From assembly GCA_963698995.1 (NCBI GenBank), contig CAVOTD010000007.1:310001-374000 (forward strand): DNA of 64,000 nucleotides, written 5' to 3'. Position 1 is the first letter of the stretch. Each line of letters opens with the position of its first letter. The notes beneath the pieces were generated by a model. It saw only the letters and a list, made by a program, of their open reading frames with translations. It was not told the origin of the DNA and ran no database searches. Below are positions 1 to 8,931 of this stretch, piece by piece. This stretch comes from AP-15 sp963698995. GTDB lineage: Bacteria > Pseudomonadota > Alphaproteobacteria > ATCC43930 > CGMCC-115725. Position numbers and translations under genes: made by a program.

Positions 1-519
1 CGTGATCGACCAATTTCTAGCCTGCCGGCGCAGCCGAAACCTCGGGTCGGGCGATCGGCGCACCGCTTGGTCGGAGGCGAGAAGAAACGCGATGCGCGCT
101 CCGAGCCCAAGGCCCATACGGCGATTGGCGAGTTCCGCTATCCAGGTCGGCGCGCCGTCGCCTCGAGTGCGAAGCAAAGAACCTATCGAGCGTGATTAGG
201 CATGAGGCCGGCCGTCTTTCGCTTCCCAACGACTATTCGGCGATGCCAATCGAGAGCGCGGGCGATGCCCCCGATTGCACCGCTACGAGCTCCGATCCCG
301 TACTATCGCGGTCGTTCTGCTGGTCCGCCGCGGGAGGGCTATGTTGCGAGCTACTGGTATCCATAGCCACAGCCGGGGGCTCTTGGTCTATTCCGCTAAG
401 CAGCAGCGGATCGCTTCCAAAATGGTGCATAGATCCCTGATCAAACGCCACGCTCTATGTCGGTCAGATCGAGCTTGACAACATCGGCCTTCAGGGGCGC
501 CGGCAAACGATCGCCGACA
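1..519. other. Left edge, no recognisable gene
   Basis: Only short unrelated open frames occur on both strands here, and none resembles a family I know. The luciferase-like remnant becomes recognisable only from about 520. This may be decayed upstream DNA. Confidence 0.4.
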
Positions 520-1576
520 TGCCAACGACCGGCTCAGCGAGGTTTTCTGGAGCGCCCGCGATGTCGCCAGGGTGATGGACGAGCTCGGCTATTATGCCTT
601 CTGGACCGCCGAGCATCATTTTCAGCGGAAAGGATACGAGTGTCGTCCCAATCTGATCCAGCTCGGGCTGTGGCTCGCCACCTCAGACACGGCGTCTGAA
701 ATTCGGTTGCGCTTTCAACGTCCTGCCGATGTGGCATCCGATCCGGTTGGCGGAAGACTACGCGATGGCCGATATCGTCACCAACGGCCGCGCGATAATG
801 GGGATCGGTCGCGGCTATCATACACGCGAGGTGGAGACTTTTGGGGCGCCGTCGCTCGATACGGAAGCCAATCGCGAAATGTTCGAAGAGCAGCTGCAGC
901 TGCTGCTAAGATGCTTTAATGAGGACGCCTTTCGTCACAAGGGGAAGTATTACGGATGTCCGCCGCCAATACCCTATCGCGGATACCAGCTCGAGGAAAT
1001 CACGATCGTACCCCGGCCAAAGCATCTGCCGGTCGAGATCTGGATGCCGATTGCCAGCGGCAAGACCATTGACATGATGGCGAAATACGGCCTGAAGGCG
1101 ATGGTTACCTTGAACGGCGAAAAAATCCTCGACGATGTGGTGCGTGGTTTTCATGCCGCATGCGTCCGGCACGGCCGCGCGACACAGCTCGGTCATGACA
1201 TGATCTGGGGGCAGGGATCTATCTTGCCGACAGCCAGGAGGAGGCCATGCGCCGCGTCGAACCCCCGCACGACGAGCGCTATAAGTGGTTTGCGCCTTTC
1301 GGTTTCGTGCGTTATGCTGACCAGCAGGGTCGGACGTGGAGCACCCGCTGGAGCGTCGGCGCGGGTGCCGTCGCTGCGCGACGGCGTGCAGCAGAAGGCG
1401 TGGTTCTGCGGGGCCACCGTCGCAGATCATCAACGGGATCAAATCGATCGAGGCGAAATATCCCGGGCTGGAGGATTTTTATGATCGACTGGGCCGAGGG
1501 ATTGCCGCCCGAGGAGTCCAAGGAGCAACTCCGGTGGTTCGCTAGGGATGTCATGCCGGCGTTCAACCGAGCGTAG
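520..1576 (+). pseudogene. LLM-class flavin-dependent oxidoreductase, frameshifted remnant
   Basis: The translation switches frame several times but reads as one luciferase-like monooxygenase. It starts with MDELGYYAFWTAEHHF (from 575), moves to another frame with FNVLPMWHPIRLAEDYAMAD near 710, contains GIGRGYHTREVETFGAP, and continues in further frames with DERYKWFAPFGFVRYAD (about 1270) and a C-terminal stretch ending NRA at the TAG at 1576. These are hallmark motifs of the bacterial luciferase-like family, which uses reduced flavin. At least three frame changes (near 700, 1240 and 1420-1480) mean no intact product. It sits beside another decayed gene, so real decay is likelier here than elsewhere in the window. 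The substrate cannot be inferred. Confidence 0.75.
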
Positions 1577-1587
1577 ACCGGGCTCAA

Positions 1588-2746
1588 CGTGTCAGGCTCA
1601 CGACAATAGCAGCAGCAGCGGTGGCAACACGGGTCACGATATCGGCGCCGACCGCGTCCGGCCAACGGTCCCGCGGCAGATGAAACAGCGGGTTGCTACC
1701 GAGCAAAGTAATGTATCGCCCGCGGCGCGATGGATGTCCCTGCTCTCCCCGCTGGGGACAAACGTCTTTGGCGCTACCAGATCCGCCGGTTGGCTGGCGC
1801 GGGCTAGCTCCTCGGTCGTCACTTGGCGCAGGTCGTCGCTTGCCGACTGCACCGAGAGCTTGCCGCCGACGGCGCCGATATTTGCGCCAAAATGTAGCCA
1901 GGTGGTGCCCAGCCCGGGCGGCGGCCCATGAAATCGTGGAGACCGAGATGGCCGAGCTCGTGGCCGCTGTTAGCGGTGAAGATCACGTCGCAAGCAGGTG
2001 GGGCCGCAATCAGGGCGCGCAATGCTTCGAGCCAGCAGATGAGCCCGCCACCCCGCTCGGCGGTCGATTGCCACCAGGAACTCCGCGGGGTCATCACCAC
2101 CAAATGGGGAGAGGAGGGGTTTCGTCCTCGGATTGCGACGACGACGTTGCGGGCAGTTGCCGGCAAATATCGGTTATCGTTTACTAGCCGGGCCGTTGCA
2201 CCGCGTGAGGCGCCCGCGAGCAAGGCTTCGCGTGCGACACTCGAAAGATGTATCGCCGGCGCGGCGTACGGTTCGCGGAACCGCTCGGCATTTAGCACGC
2301 CCATGCCTGGGCGCTCGCCGGCGCTGACAATAACCAAAGCACGATGTGCGGTGCAGCGCTGCGGCCTGTCGTATTGGCCAGTATAAACCCGATTGGGGTG
2401 TCAATTCGGCGACCAGTATGCTCTGCTCGCGGCCATTAAAACTAAGTCTGCCGGCAACCCCATCGTCGCTAGTCGCGGCAGCATCAAATGCCGGGACACC
2501 CGAGATGCGAACGCCGTCCAGTTCCAAATAGCACGCGACCGGTTCGAGCCGGACCAGCGCGAATGCCTCTGAGGCGACCACAGCACCCAGCCGAGCCGTC
2601 TCGCCCGCGAGCCAAAGCGCGCCTGCTTCGTCTCCGCTCGTCGCGGTGCGGTGAATGCCTTGCGAATCCCACGCGGTAAGCCAGCCAACGGCGCGCGCCT
2701 TGGCCTGATCATGGGACGGCGTTACAGTTGCGCTCATCGAATGCAA
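1588..2746 (-). pseudogene. M28-family metallopeptidase, frameshifted remnant
   Basis: Reading leftward from 2746, the N-terminal frame gives an AWDSQGIHRTATSGDEAGA start typical of M28-like aminopeptidases, with a protease-associated-type stretch after it. Near 2330 the frame changes and continues with NVVVAIRGRNP, LICWLEALRAL and FTANSGHELGHLGLHDF, the last being the metal-ligand region of the family. Near 1850 and again near 1700 it changes once more, to PLFHLPRDRWPDAVGADIV. At least two or three indels break the gene. The assignment rests on these motifs; family members are usually exported or membrane-associated zinc peptidases. Confidence 0.65.
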
Positions 2747-3223
2747 AATAAAGGGCCATAGCGCTCACCGTTACGCCATGTTGCCGGCAGCGACTACAAA
2801 GTTCAACGCAGCCGATCACCCGACCGGGAAAAAAGCCACGGTCGAGGCAGGCGATCGGCCACCCGGGATAAGGCATATTTTGGTCTGACACATCCGAAGT
2901 GTGCTCGTCGGAGACGTCCGCTAATCGAAGGAGAAAGAAGTCATCCGCATCCATAAGCTGTATCGCGCCGCCGACGCGGAGAGAGCCGAATAATTGGCGC
3001 CGGCAAGGTGCTGCTAATTGAGGGTACCGCCGGAATGGTGGCTGTCGCAGCATGTCGAAGGGAAATTCGCCATTCGATCTTTGTTCCGATCGGCTAAAGT
3101 CGCCCGCGAACAACTGGCCGCCGCCCTTCTACAACCCCTTGAGGCGTCGTACGACAGCTAACATCTGTCGTCAGTGATGGAGAAGCTTTAGCTAACACGG
3201 CGGAAAGATCGGAGAAACGGCGT
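2747..3223. other. Intergenic, unassigned
   Basis: About 480 bp between the M28 remnant and hisS. The only sizeable frame is a minus-strand one of 134 codons (2709-3113) that overlaps the M28 remnant and matches nothing I recognise. The last 30 bases contain a GGAG about nine bases before the hisS ATG, which is a plausible ribosome binding site. Confidence 0.4.
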
Positions 3224-4471
3224 ATGCGACCCTTGCAGCCAGTACGCGGTACCCAAGACCTGCTTCCCGCGGTGTCGCGGCGCCACCGGCAAGTCGTCGA
3301 CACCGCACGGACCGCTGCGGAGCTTTACGGTTTTGCCGAGATGGCAACGCCGATTTTTGAGTTTACCGAAGTCTTCAGTCGGCCGATCGGTGAGACCAGC
3401 GATATCGTCACTAAAGAGATGTACAGTTTTGTCGATCGCGGTGGTGAGGAAATCACTTTGCGCCCTGAGAATACGGCAGGGGTGGTCCGTGCCGTTTTGT
3501 CGGAGGGCCTAATTCAGGCTGCACCTCTGAAGTTTTTCTATAGCGGACCGATGTTTCGCTATGAGCGGCCGCAGAAAGGTCGGTTCCGGCAGTTTCACCA
3601 GATCGGCGTCGAGCTCATTGGTGCGGCGCAGCCTCAGGCGGATGTCGAAGTCATTGCCGTTGGCAGCAGAATTCTCAGTGCGCTCGGGATTCGGCAGCGC
3701 ACCGTGCTCGAGCTAAACACGATCGGGGATCCGGAGAGCCGGGCCGCCTACCGCGGTGCGCTCGTCTCTTACTTCTCACGGCGCATCTCCGATCTGTCGG
3801 AGGATAGTCGTCGGCGCCTTGAGCGAAACCCGCTGCGAATTTTCGATTCTAAGGATGAATCAGACCAACGAGTCAACGCTGACGCCCCGTTATTCAAAGA
3901 TTATATGAACAATACCTCGAATGATTTTTTTGCGCGAGTGCGCGATGGTCTCGATCGGATTGGAATCACTTATCGTCTGAACCCCCGCCTAGTGCGCGGT
4001 CTCGATTACTATAGCCACACCGCGTTTGAGTTCGTCACGTCGGATTTGGGGGCACAGGGTACGGTAATCGGCGGGGGGCGTTATGATGGCCTTATCGAGA
4101 CGATGGGCGGTCCACCGACTCCGGGAGTTGGCTGGGCAGCGGGCATCGAGCGCCTCGCGATGCTGATCGCCGAACCTGCGGAACCGAGGCGGCCCGTTGC
4201 AGTGATACCAATCGGGGACGCCGGGGAACCGATCGCCTTGCAACTGGCAGAAGAGCTGCGCGATGGTGGCTTTGCCGTCGATTGCGCTTACGCCGGCAAT
4301 CTCGGGCGCCGCCTGCGGCGCGCCAGCAAGATCGGGGCATCCGCGGCGGTTCTAGTCGGCGACGATGAAATCGGCCGCGGGGTGGTGTCATTGCGCGACC
4401 TCGACACTGGCGCGCAATTTGAAGTGCCGACAACTGAGCTGCAGCCGCGCCTGGCCACGCTCACCGGCTGA
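3224..4471 (+). CDS. hisS: Histidine--tRNA ligase
   Basis: A class II aminoacyl-tRNA synthetase that charges tRNA-His with histidine. The 415-residue protein has the expected length. The N terminus PVRGTQDLLP is typical of HisRS. Motif 2 lies at about 110-130 (FRYERPQKGRFRQFHQ), the histidine-specific loop RGLDYYSHTAFEF at about 258-270, GGGRYDGL at 283-290, and motif 3 GVGWAAGIERL at about 301-311. The C-terminal anticodon-binding domain follows. It is the first gene of a plus-strand run with prfA 14 bp downstream, so co-transcription is likely. The ATG has a GGAG nine bases upstream. Confidence 0.96.
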   Translation: MRPLQPVRGTQDLLPAVSRRHRQVVDTARTAAELYGFAEMATPIFEFTEVFSRPIGETSDIVTKEMYSFVDRGGEEITLRPENTAGVVRAVLSEGLIQAAPLKFFYSGPMFRYERPQKGRFRQFHQIGVELIGAAQPQADVEVIAVGSRILSALGIRQRTVLELNTIGDPESRAAYRGALVSYFSRRISDLSEDSRRRLERNPLRIFDSKDESDQRVNADAPLFKDYMNNTSNDFFARVRDGLDRIGITYRLNPRLVRGLDYYSHTAFEFVTSDLGAQGTVIGGGRYDGLIETMGGPPTPGVGWAAGIERLAMLIAEPAEPRRPVAVIPIGDAGEPIALQLAEELRDGGFAVDCAYAGNLGRRLRRASKIGASAAVLVGDDEIGRGVVSLRDLDTGAQFEVPTTELQPRLATLTG

Positions 4472-4485
4472 CACACCGGCACATC

Positions 4486-5565
4486 ATGGAAGCCTCGCTC
4501 GAGAGTCATTTAGAACCGCTTGTTCGGCGGCATGCAGAACTTCGAGAGGCGTTGGCCGGCAGCGGACTGAGCGGTGCCGAGTTTGTAAGGCTCTCGAAGG
4601 AATACAGCGAACTCGGCCCTATCGTCGAGGGCATCGATGCCCTGCGCCGCGCTCGCGACGAGGTTTCTTCGCTCACGGATATGGCCGAATCTACCGAGGA
4701 TACTGAATTGCAGGAGCTCGCTCAGGCCGAGCTGCGCCTGCTGCGCGAGCGTCTCCCCAGTCTGGAACGACAGGTGAAACTCGCGCTCCTTCCGAAGGAT
4801 GCCGACGACCAGCGTAACGCTATCCTAGAAGTTCGCGCCGGCACCGGCGGCGAGGAGGCGGCGTTGTTCGCCGCTGAGGTATTTCGGATGTATCAAAGAT
4901 ATGCGGCTTGGCGCGGGTGGCGGTTCGAAATGCTCGACCTTTCCGAGACCGGCCTCGGAGGGTTCAAGGAGGCCAGTGCCCTGATCAGCGGCAGAGACGT
5001 GTTCGCCAGGCTGAAACTCGAATCCGGTGTGCATCGCGTCCAACGAGTGCCCGAGACCGAGGCGAGTGGCCGCATCCACACCTCGGCAGCCACTGTTGCC
5101 GTACTTCCCGAGGCGGAGGAGGTCGATGTTCGCATCGACGACAAAGAATTGCGCATCGATGTCTTCCGCGCCAGCGGACCCGGCGGTCAGTCAGTCAACA
5201 CGACGGATAGCGCAGTGCGCATCACCCATATTCCGACGGGGCTGGTGGTGATCCAGCAGGACGAGAAGTCACAGCACAAGAACAAGGCTAAGGCGCTCAA
5301 AGTACTGCGTTCGCGTCTGTACGATATGGAGCGGCAGGTACGCGACAGCGTACGCGCCGCTGAGCGCAAGAGCCAGGTCGGCAGTGGCGACCGTTCGGAG
5401 CGGATCCGCACCTACAATTTTCCGCAAGGCAGGGTTACCGACCACCGCATCAATTTGAGCCTGTACAAGATCGACAAGGTGATGAGCGGAGAAGCGCTCG
5501 ACGAGCTGATCGACGCCATCCTCGCCGAGGACCAGGCTGCCAGGTTGGCCGCCGTTGAGGAGTGA
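4486..5565 (+). CDS. prfA: Peptide chain release factor 1
   Basis: Decodes UAA and UAG stop codons and triggers peptidyl-tRNA hydrolysis. The 359-residue protein carries the catalytic GGQ at 233-235 (SGPGGQSVNTTDSAVRITH). The stop-codon-reading tripeptide region reads VPETEASGRIHTSAATVAV, a class I RF1 form. Length is normal. It lies between hisS and prmC, whose product methylates this GGQ glutamine, so substrate and enzyme are adjacent. The end overlaps the GTG start of prmC by four bases, which suggests translational coupling. Confidence 0.97.
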   Translation: MEASLESHLEPLVRRHAELREALAGSGLSGAEFVRLSKEYSELGPIVEGIDALRRARDEVSSLTDMAESTEDTELQELAQAELRLLRERLPSLERQVKLALLPKDADDQRNAILEVRAGTGGEEAALFAAEVFRMYQRYAAWRGWRFEMLDLSETGLGGFKEASALISGRDVFARLKLESGVHRVQRVPETEASGRIHTSAATVAVLPEAEEVDVRIDDKELRIDVFRASGPGGQSVNTTDSAVRITHIPTGLVVIQQDEKSQHKNKAKALKVLRSRLYDMERQVRDSVRAAERKSQVGSGDRSERIRTYNFPQGRVTDHRINLSLYKIDKVMSGEALDELIDAILAEDQAARLAAVEE

Positions 5566-6428
5566 GCAGGGTAATGGCAACACGTGGCTCGCTGGTTGCC
5601 GAGGCTGCCGCTGCACTCGCCGCCGTCGGTCTCGAAGAACCGCGGCGCCATGCCAGGCGATTGATCGCTTCGGCGCTCGCGATCTCGCAGTCCGATCTTG
5701 TCGGCCACCCCGAAAGGGTGCTGAACGAGCCTCACACCCACCGGGTTCGAATGATGCTAGGCCGTATGGCTGAAGGCGAGCCCTTGAGTCGCATTCTCGA
5801 GCGACGCGAATTCTGGGGCCTCGAGTTCATCTTGTCGGTAGCGACTTTGGATCCTCGTCCGGAAACCGAGACGCTGATAGAGGCGGTGCTCAAGCGGCGC
5901 CCGGGTCGATGTGCGTCGCTCTGTTTTCTCGATCTCGGTACGGGCACCGGCTGCCTGCTGGTCGCGCTTCTTCGGGAATTCCCGGCAGCCGCTGGCGTCG
6001 GTCTCGATATCGCCGAAGCCGCGGTGCGCACGGCGGCCCGAAATGCCGCCGCTCTCGGTTGCACCGATCGGGCGTTCTTTCTTGTCGGCGATTGGGGGGC
6101 GGCTCTGTCGCGTCGGTTCGATGTGATCATCGCCAACCCGCCCTACATCGCGCGCGCAGCCCTTCCGCTGCTGCCCCGCGAAGTCGCCTGCCACGACCCT
6201 TTGCGAGCTCTCGACGGCGGCGAGGATGGTCTTGAGGCATATCGACGGATAGCTGAGGACGTCCCGACGCTCTTGGCGCCCGGTGGGATTTTTGTTACCG
6301 AGATCGGCGTTGGCCAGGCAAGCAAGGTCGCCGAGATCCTCGAGGCGAACGGATTGGCCGTGGACGGGATTGAAAAGGATCTCGCCGGGTTCGCTCGCTG
6401 CCTGATCGCCAGTGCGGACGCCAGATGA
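5562..6428 (+). CDS. prmC: Peptide chain release factor N5-glutamine methyltransferase
   Basis: Methylates the glutamine of the GGQ motif in release factors using S-adenosylmethionine. The SAM-binding motif I is FLDLGTGTGCLLVALL and the catalytic NPPY is in VIIANPPYIARAALPLLP. The 288-residue length fits the family. The GTG at 5562 overlaps the prfA stop (GTGA); an in-frame ATG at 5574 is an alternative start that removes four residues. The gene order prfA-prmC is conserved in many bacteria. Confidence 0.95.
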   Translation: MSRVMATRGSLVAEAAAALAAVGLEEPRRHARRLIASALAISQSDLVGHPERVLNEPHTHRVRMMLGRMAEGEPLSRILERREFWGLEFILSVATLDPRPETETLIEAVLKRRPGRCASLCFLDLGTGTGCLLVALLREFPAAAGVGLDIAEAAVRTAARNAAALGCTDRAFFLVGDWGAALSRRFDVIIANPPYIARAALPLLPREVACHDPLRALDGGEDGLEAYRRIAEDVPTLLAPGGIFVTEIGVGQASKVAEILEANGLAVDGIEKDLAGFARCLIASADAR

Positions 6429-6605
6429 TTTGCGGGGCAGAAAATGGTTGGAATACGCGGCGGTCCCGTCTAGGGTGGGGCTGCTCGGGGGCTTGGCGCC
6501 GCGGCTAAAAGTGGCAGTACTTGGCCGAGACCGCCTGAGAGGGGCCAGGGGAATGCTCCAGCCGGACAAAGGTCCGACAATGTCCATCGCGATTAGACAG
6601 GTGTC
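6429..6605. other. Intergenic between prmC and the DUF4167 gene
   Basis: 177 bp with no convincing gene. A 65-codon frame crosses it but overlaps the prmC end and has no family features. A promoter for the DUF4167 gene could lie here; I do not see a clear one. Confidence 0.35.
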
Positions 6606-7013
6606 ATGAGACCAGGACCAAACAAGCGGTCGCGCGGCCGCAACAACGGGAACAATCCGCACCACAATCGCCCGCGGATGCCACACCGGATCCAGACTTT
6701 TGACAGCAACGGTCCGAACGTAAAGATCCGCGGCAATGCCTATCAAGTCTTCGAACGCTATGTCGCGCTGGCACGCGAAGCGACGGCAAGCGGCGACCGG
6801 ATTGCCGCTGAAAACCTGTATCAGCACGCGGAGCATTACTTTCGCGTGATGAATGCCAATGGCGAGGCCAATTTGCACGGGGCGCCACGCCCGACCACGC
6901 CGGCCGATGTCGATATCGGCGCCGTTGAGGGAGAACGCCGCGAGTCCGACGAAACCATGGTGCAGCCGTCGCCTCCCGTATCGCCAGCCGACGAGCAACC
7001 GCCCGGTTTTTGA
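6606..7013 (+). CDS. DUF4167 domain-containing protein
   Basis: A 135-residue basic, Asn/Arg/Pro-rich N terminus (MRPGPNKRSRGRNNGNN) leads into the conserved block VKIRGNAYQVFERYVALA and a tail with AENLYQHAEHYFRVMNA. That block is the DUF4167 signature, nearly confined to Alphaproteobacteria and commonly found right after prmC. Function is unknown; the basic N terminus suggests nucleic-acid or ribosome contact, which is inference. The phage-type element begins directly downstream. Confidence 0.9.
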   Translation: MRPGPNKRSRGRNNGNNPHHNRPRMPHRIQTFDSNGPNVKIRGNAYQVFERYVALAREATASGDRIAAENLYQHAEHYFRVMNANGEANLHGAPRPTTPADVDIGAVEGERRESDETMVQPSPPVSPADEQPPGF

Positions 7014-7080
7014 GCCGCATCAGGCACCGCCTCTCCGCGTAGCGTCCGTACAGCGCTAAGAGCGCGGTTGCTCGCGTTCC

Positions 7081-7770
7081 CTAACCCTCCTGATCCGTGC
7101 CCACCACGAGATGGCATTCGCGCACTTGTTCGCGCGGAATTCGCAACGTGTCCGGCGGGTTTAATTGGCGCAGGATCAGCGTGTCGCCCTCCCAGCCGAC
7201 GAACTGCTTTATCAACACAGCTTGCCCCTCTTTGTAAACGACGACGTCCCGGCCGCGGGTCGGCGGCTTGAACGGATTGACGTGCAACAGCCAGCCCGGC
7301 TGGTAACGCGGCTCCATGCTGTCCCCGACCATGTAAATGGCATAGGCCGAGCGCACGCCGCCCAGATTGGCCGGCCTTGGTGTGTATCCGATCGGACCGT
7401 CTTCCAGGAACATCTCCTGATCAATGCCGCCGCGCGCGCCGCTGCGGATCGGGATGCGATCCGACGGCGTAGTTAGACCCGCTTGTGGAACCGCTGGCGA
7501 AGCTGAGCCTGCTGAGGGCGGGCGACCCCGTCCGAGCCGTGGTGCGCCGCCCGTGGGACCCCCGGCTGCGTTTTCGACAGCATGGCGCAGGACTTCGTCC
7601 TCGGGCACCCGGAGAAATCCCGCAATGTGGACGACCTCGAGCGGCTTCATCTGGCGCTCCCCCTTCAGCATGCGGGATACCGCTGATGGCGCCAGACGGA
7701 GATGGCGAGCGAGATCGGCCTGCGACGCGCCGACACGCTCCAAGGCTTGGTTGAACCAGGACCCGTCCAT
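7081..7770 (-). CDS. XRE-family repressor with S24 (LexA/CI-type) peptidase domain
   Basis: A 229-residue protein with an N-terminal helix-turn-helix (ALERVGASQADLARHLRLAP followed by SAVSRMLKGERQMKP) and a C-terminal S24 domain with serine in YMVGDSMEPRY and lysine in AVLIKQFVGWEG. This pair is the Ser-Lys dyad of CI- and LexA-type self-cleaving repressors. I chose the ATG at 7768-7770 (MDGSWFNQALERVG) because the HTH starts immediately after it; an upstream in-frame start would add 24 Cys-rich residues overlapping the control region. It is divergent from the phage cluster and is its most likely master repressor. A proline- and glycine-rich linker separates the domains. Confidence 0.88.
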   Translation of the reverse strand: MDGSWFNQALERVGASQADLARHLRLAPSAVSRMLKGERQMKPLEVVHIAGFLRVPEDEVLRHAVENAAGGPTGGAPRLGRGRPPSAGSASPAVPQAGLTTPSDRIPIRSGARGGIDQEMFLEDGPIGYTPRPANLGGVRSAYAIYMVGDSMEPRYQPGWLLHVNPFKPPTRGRDVVVYKEGQAVLIKQFVGWEGDTLILRQLNPPDTLRIPREQVRECHLVVGTDQEG

Positions 7771-7792
7771 AATGCGTCCTTCACAATTTGCT

Positions 7793-7810
7793 TTGTTGAC
7801 ACCACAACAA
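7793..7810. promoter_or_regulatory. Inverted repeat, candidate operator
   Basis: TTGTTG, six bases, then CAACAA form a perfect 6-bp inverted repeat in the divergent region between the repressor gene and the phage early genes. It overlaps the -35 box of the rightward promoter. Placement and symmetry suit a repressor operator. Binding by the adjacent S24 repressor is inference. Confidence 0.55.
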
Positions 7811-7823
7811 CAGATGCTAACAT
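7796..7823 (+). promoter_or_regulatory. Candidate early rightward promoter
   Basis: A perfect -35 TTGACA (7796-7801), a 16-bp spacer and a -10 TAACAT (7818-7823) lie about 50 bp before the GcrA-like gene. The inverted repeat at 7793-7810 overlaps the -35, consistent with repression. Confidence 0.55.
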
Positions 7824-7873
7824 CCCGGTGCGGTGATGACAAGCTATATCGATGAGAAATTGGAGACGCCGGT

Positions 7874-8176
7874 ATGCGGGAAGTTTTTGTTCCGCCGGAG
7901 CTTAAGAAGCTCGATGATGATCTGGGTTGCGCATACGTCGTCGATGAACCCGAGGGCAGGCGGATGTGTGGTAGCCCAAGGCGGCCATCCTCGCCTTATT
8001 GTCCGCCCCATCATTCGCTCTGCTATATCGTCTGCGGCAGCAGAGCCGAGGTTCAACGGTTGCAGGAAGTAGAGGCGCTCGCAAGTGCTGTCGGTGGTCG
8101 TCGCGCGCGGCAAGGCGCCGGACCTTCTCGATACTTCTTGGAGCGCCTTGAGCAGGCGGTTCGAGGTGCATCATGA
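7874..8176 (+). CDS. Small GcrA-like Cys/His motif protein
   Basis: A 100-residue protein. Its core MCGSPRRPSSPYCPPHHSLC resembles the C-terminal motif of the alphaproteobacterial cell-cycle regulator GcrA (CG-P-x-GSPYC-x2-H). The N-terminal GcrA helix-turn-helix is absent, so this is a zinc-motif relative and not GcrA itself. The remainder (ALASAVGGRRARQG, FLERLEQAVRG) is basic and probably helical. It is the first gene after the candidate early promoter, which suggests a regulatory or host-takeover role; that is inference. Confidence 0.65.
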   Translation: MREVFVPPELKKLDDDLGCAYVVDEPEGRRMCGSPRRPSSPYCPPHHSLCYIVCGSRAEVQRLQEVEALASAVGGRRARQGAGPSRYFLERLEQAVRGAS

Positions 8177-8771
8177 CCAAATCGTTCATGATTTGTTCGT
8201 TATGACGCCAATGGTACGCCGTATTTCGTGCCGCTCCGGGGCCGCCGCTGCGGGAGTCGCCGATCTCGTGCCCACACCAGAACGTCGCAATCATGGCCTT
8301 ATCGAACGTCTCGATCGGCCGATCGGTGACGATTCGGGCCGGCCAGCGCGACCTTATCGCGCTGTCGACACGCTTGCAGCGATGGAACGACGCGGCTCGA
8401 TCACCGCGGGGATGAGACAAGCCGGAGAGGATTTTCGGGCGCGTTTTGCGATCGCGCAGCTCGACCCGCTGCGCGCGTTCGACTTGACGCGTCCGCGGAC
8501 CGGAAATCGTTCCGGCTTTAGATCCCAGGACGAGCCCGGTTCGCGAATCGAGAATGCGCGCGAATTAGTATGGCGCGCGATCATCGCGGTAGGTGGGCTG
8601 GGTTCGGCCGGCGGCTCGTGCTTGTGGCACGTACTCGGTTGGGAGCGGTCGCTGAAGGAGTGGGCGCTGGAGCAGGGCTGGAGCGGACGGCGGGTTAGCC
8701 AGGAGACGGCGTCGGGCATACTGATTGCGGCTCTGGGAGCGCTAGAATCTCATTTTTCCGCGTCACGTTGA
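8166..8771 (+). CDS. DUF6456 domain-containing protein
   Basis: The conserved part reads ERLDRPIGDDSGRPARPYRA, VDTLAAMERRGSITAGMRQA, GGLGSAGGSCLWHVLGWERS and a C-terminal ETASGILIAALGALESHF. I recall this as DUF6456, often found near phage or GTA-like genes in Alphaproteobacteria. The C-terminal part looks like a helix-turn-helix, so it may bind DNA. The longer frame opens at 8085 but overlaps the previous gene by 92 bp; I prefer the GTG at 8166, which overlaps the upstream stop by 11 bp, with ATG 8202 as an alternative. Confidence 0.65.
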   Translation: MHHDQIVHDLFVMTPMVRRISCRSGAAAAGVADLVPTPERRNHGLIERLDRPIGDDSGRPARPYRAVDTLAAMERRGSITAGMRQAGEDFRARFAIAQLDPLRAFDLTRPRTGNRSGFRSQDEPGSRIENARELVWRAIIAVGGLGSAGGSCLWHVLGWERSLKEWALEQGWSGRRVSQETASGILIAALGALESHFSASR

Positions 8772-8795
8772 TTGCTAACATGACATCGAATCTGA

Positions 8796-8824
8796 TTGAC
8801 AAATCCGGATCGATCTGGTACAAG
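8796..8824 (+). promoter_or_regulatory. Candidate late promoter before the terminase genes
   Basis: A -35 TTGACA (8796-8801), 17-bp spacer and a -10 TACAAG (8819-8824). It lies downstream of the DUF6456 gene and upstream of the packaging and virion genes. A GANTC site (GAATC, 8788-8792) sits just upstream of the -35, with others at 8745-8749 and 8545-8549. The -10 matches the consensus at four of six positions, so confidence is moderate. Confidence 0.4.
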
Positions 8825-8931
8825 TGGTTGAAATTGGCAAGAGTAGGTGACGGGATCACCTCGATACCGACGATGAACCCGACTGAGGGTGGCGTTGGGC
8901 GGCGCTATCCTATCGTGCTCAGCCGCGAGGA

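Noticed and set aside
2709..3113. Minus-strand frame of 134 codons
   Set aside because: It overlaps the M28 remnant and shows no known motif or ribosome binding site.
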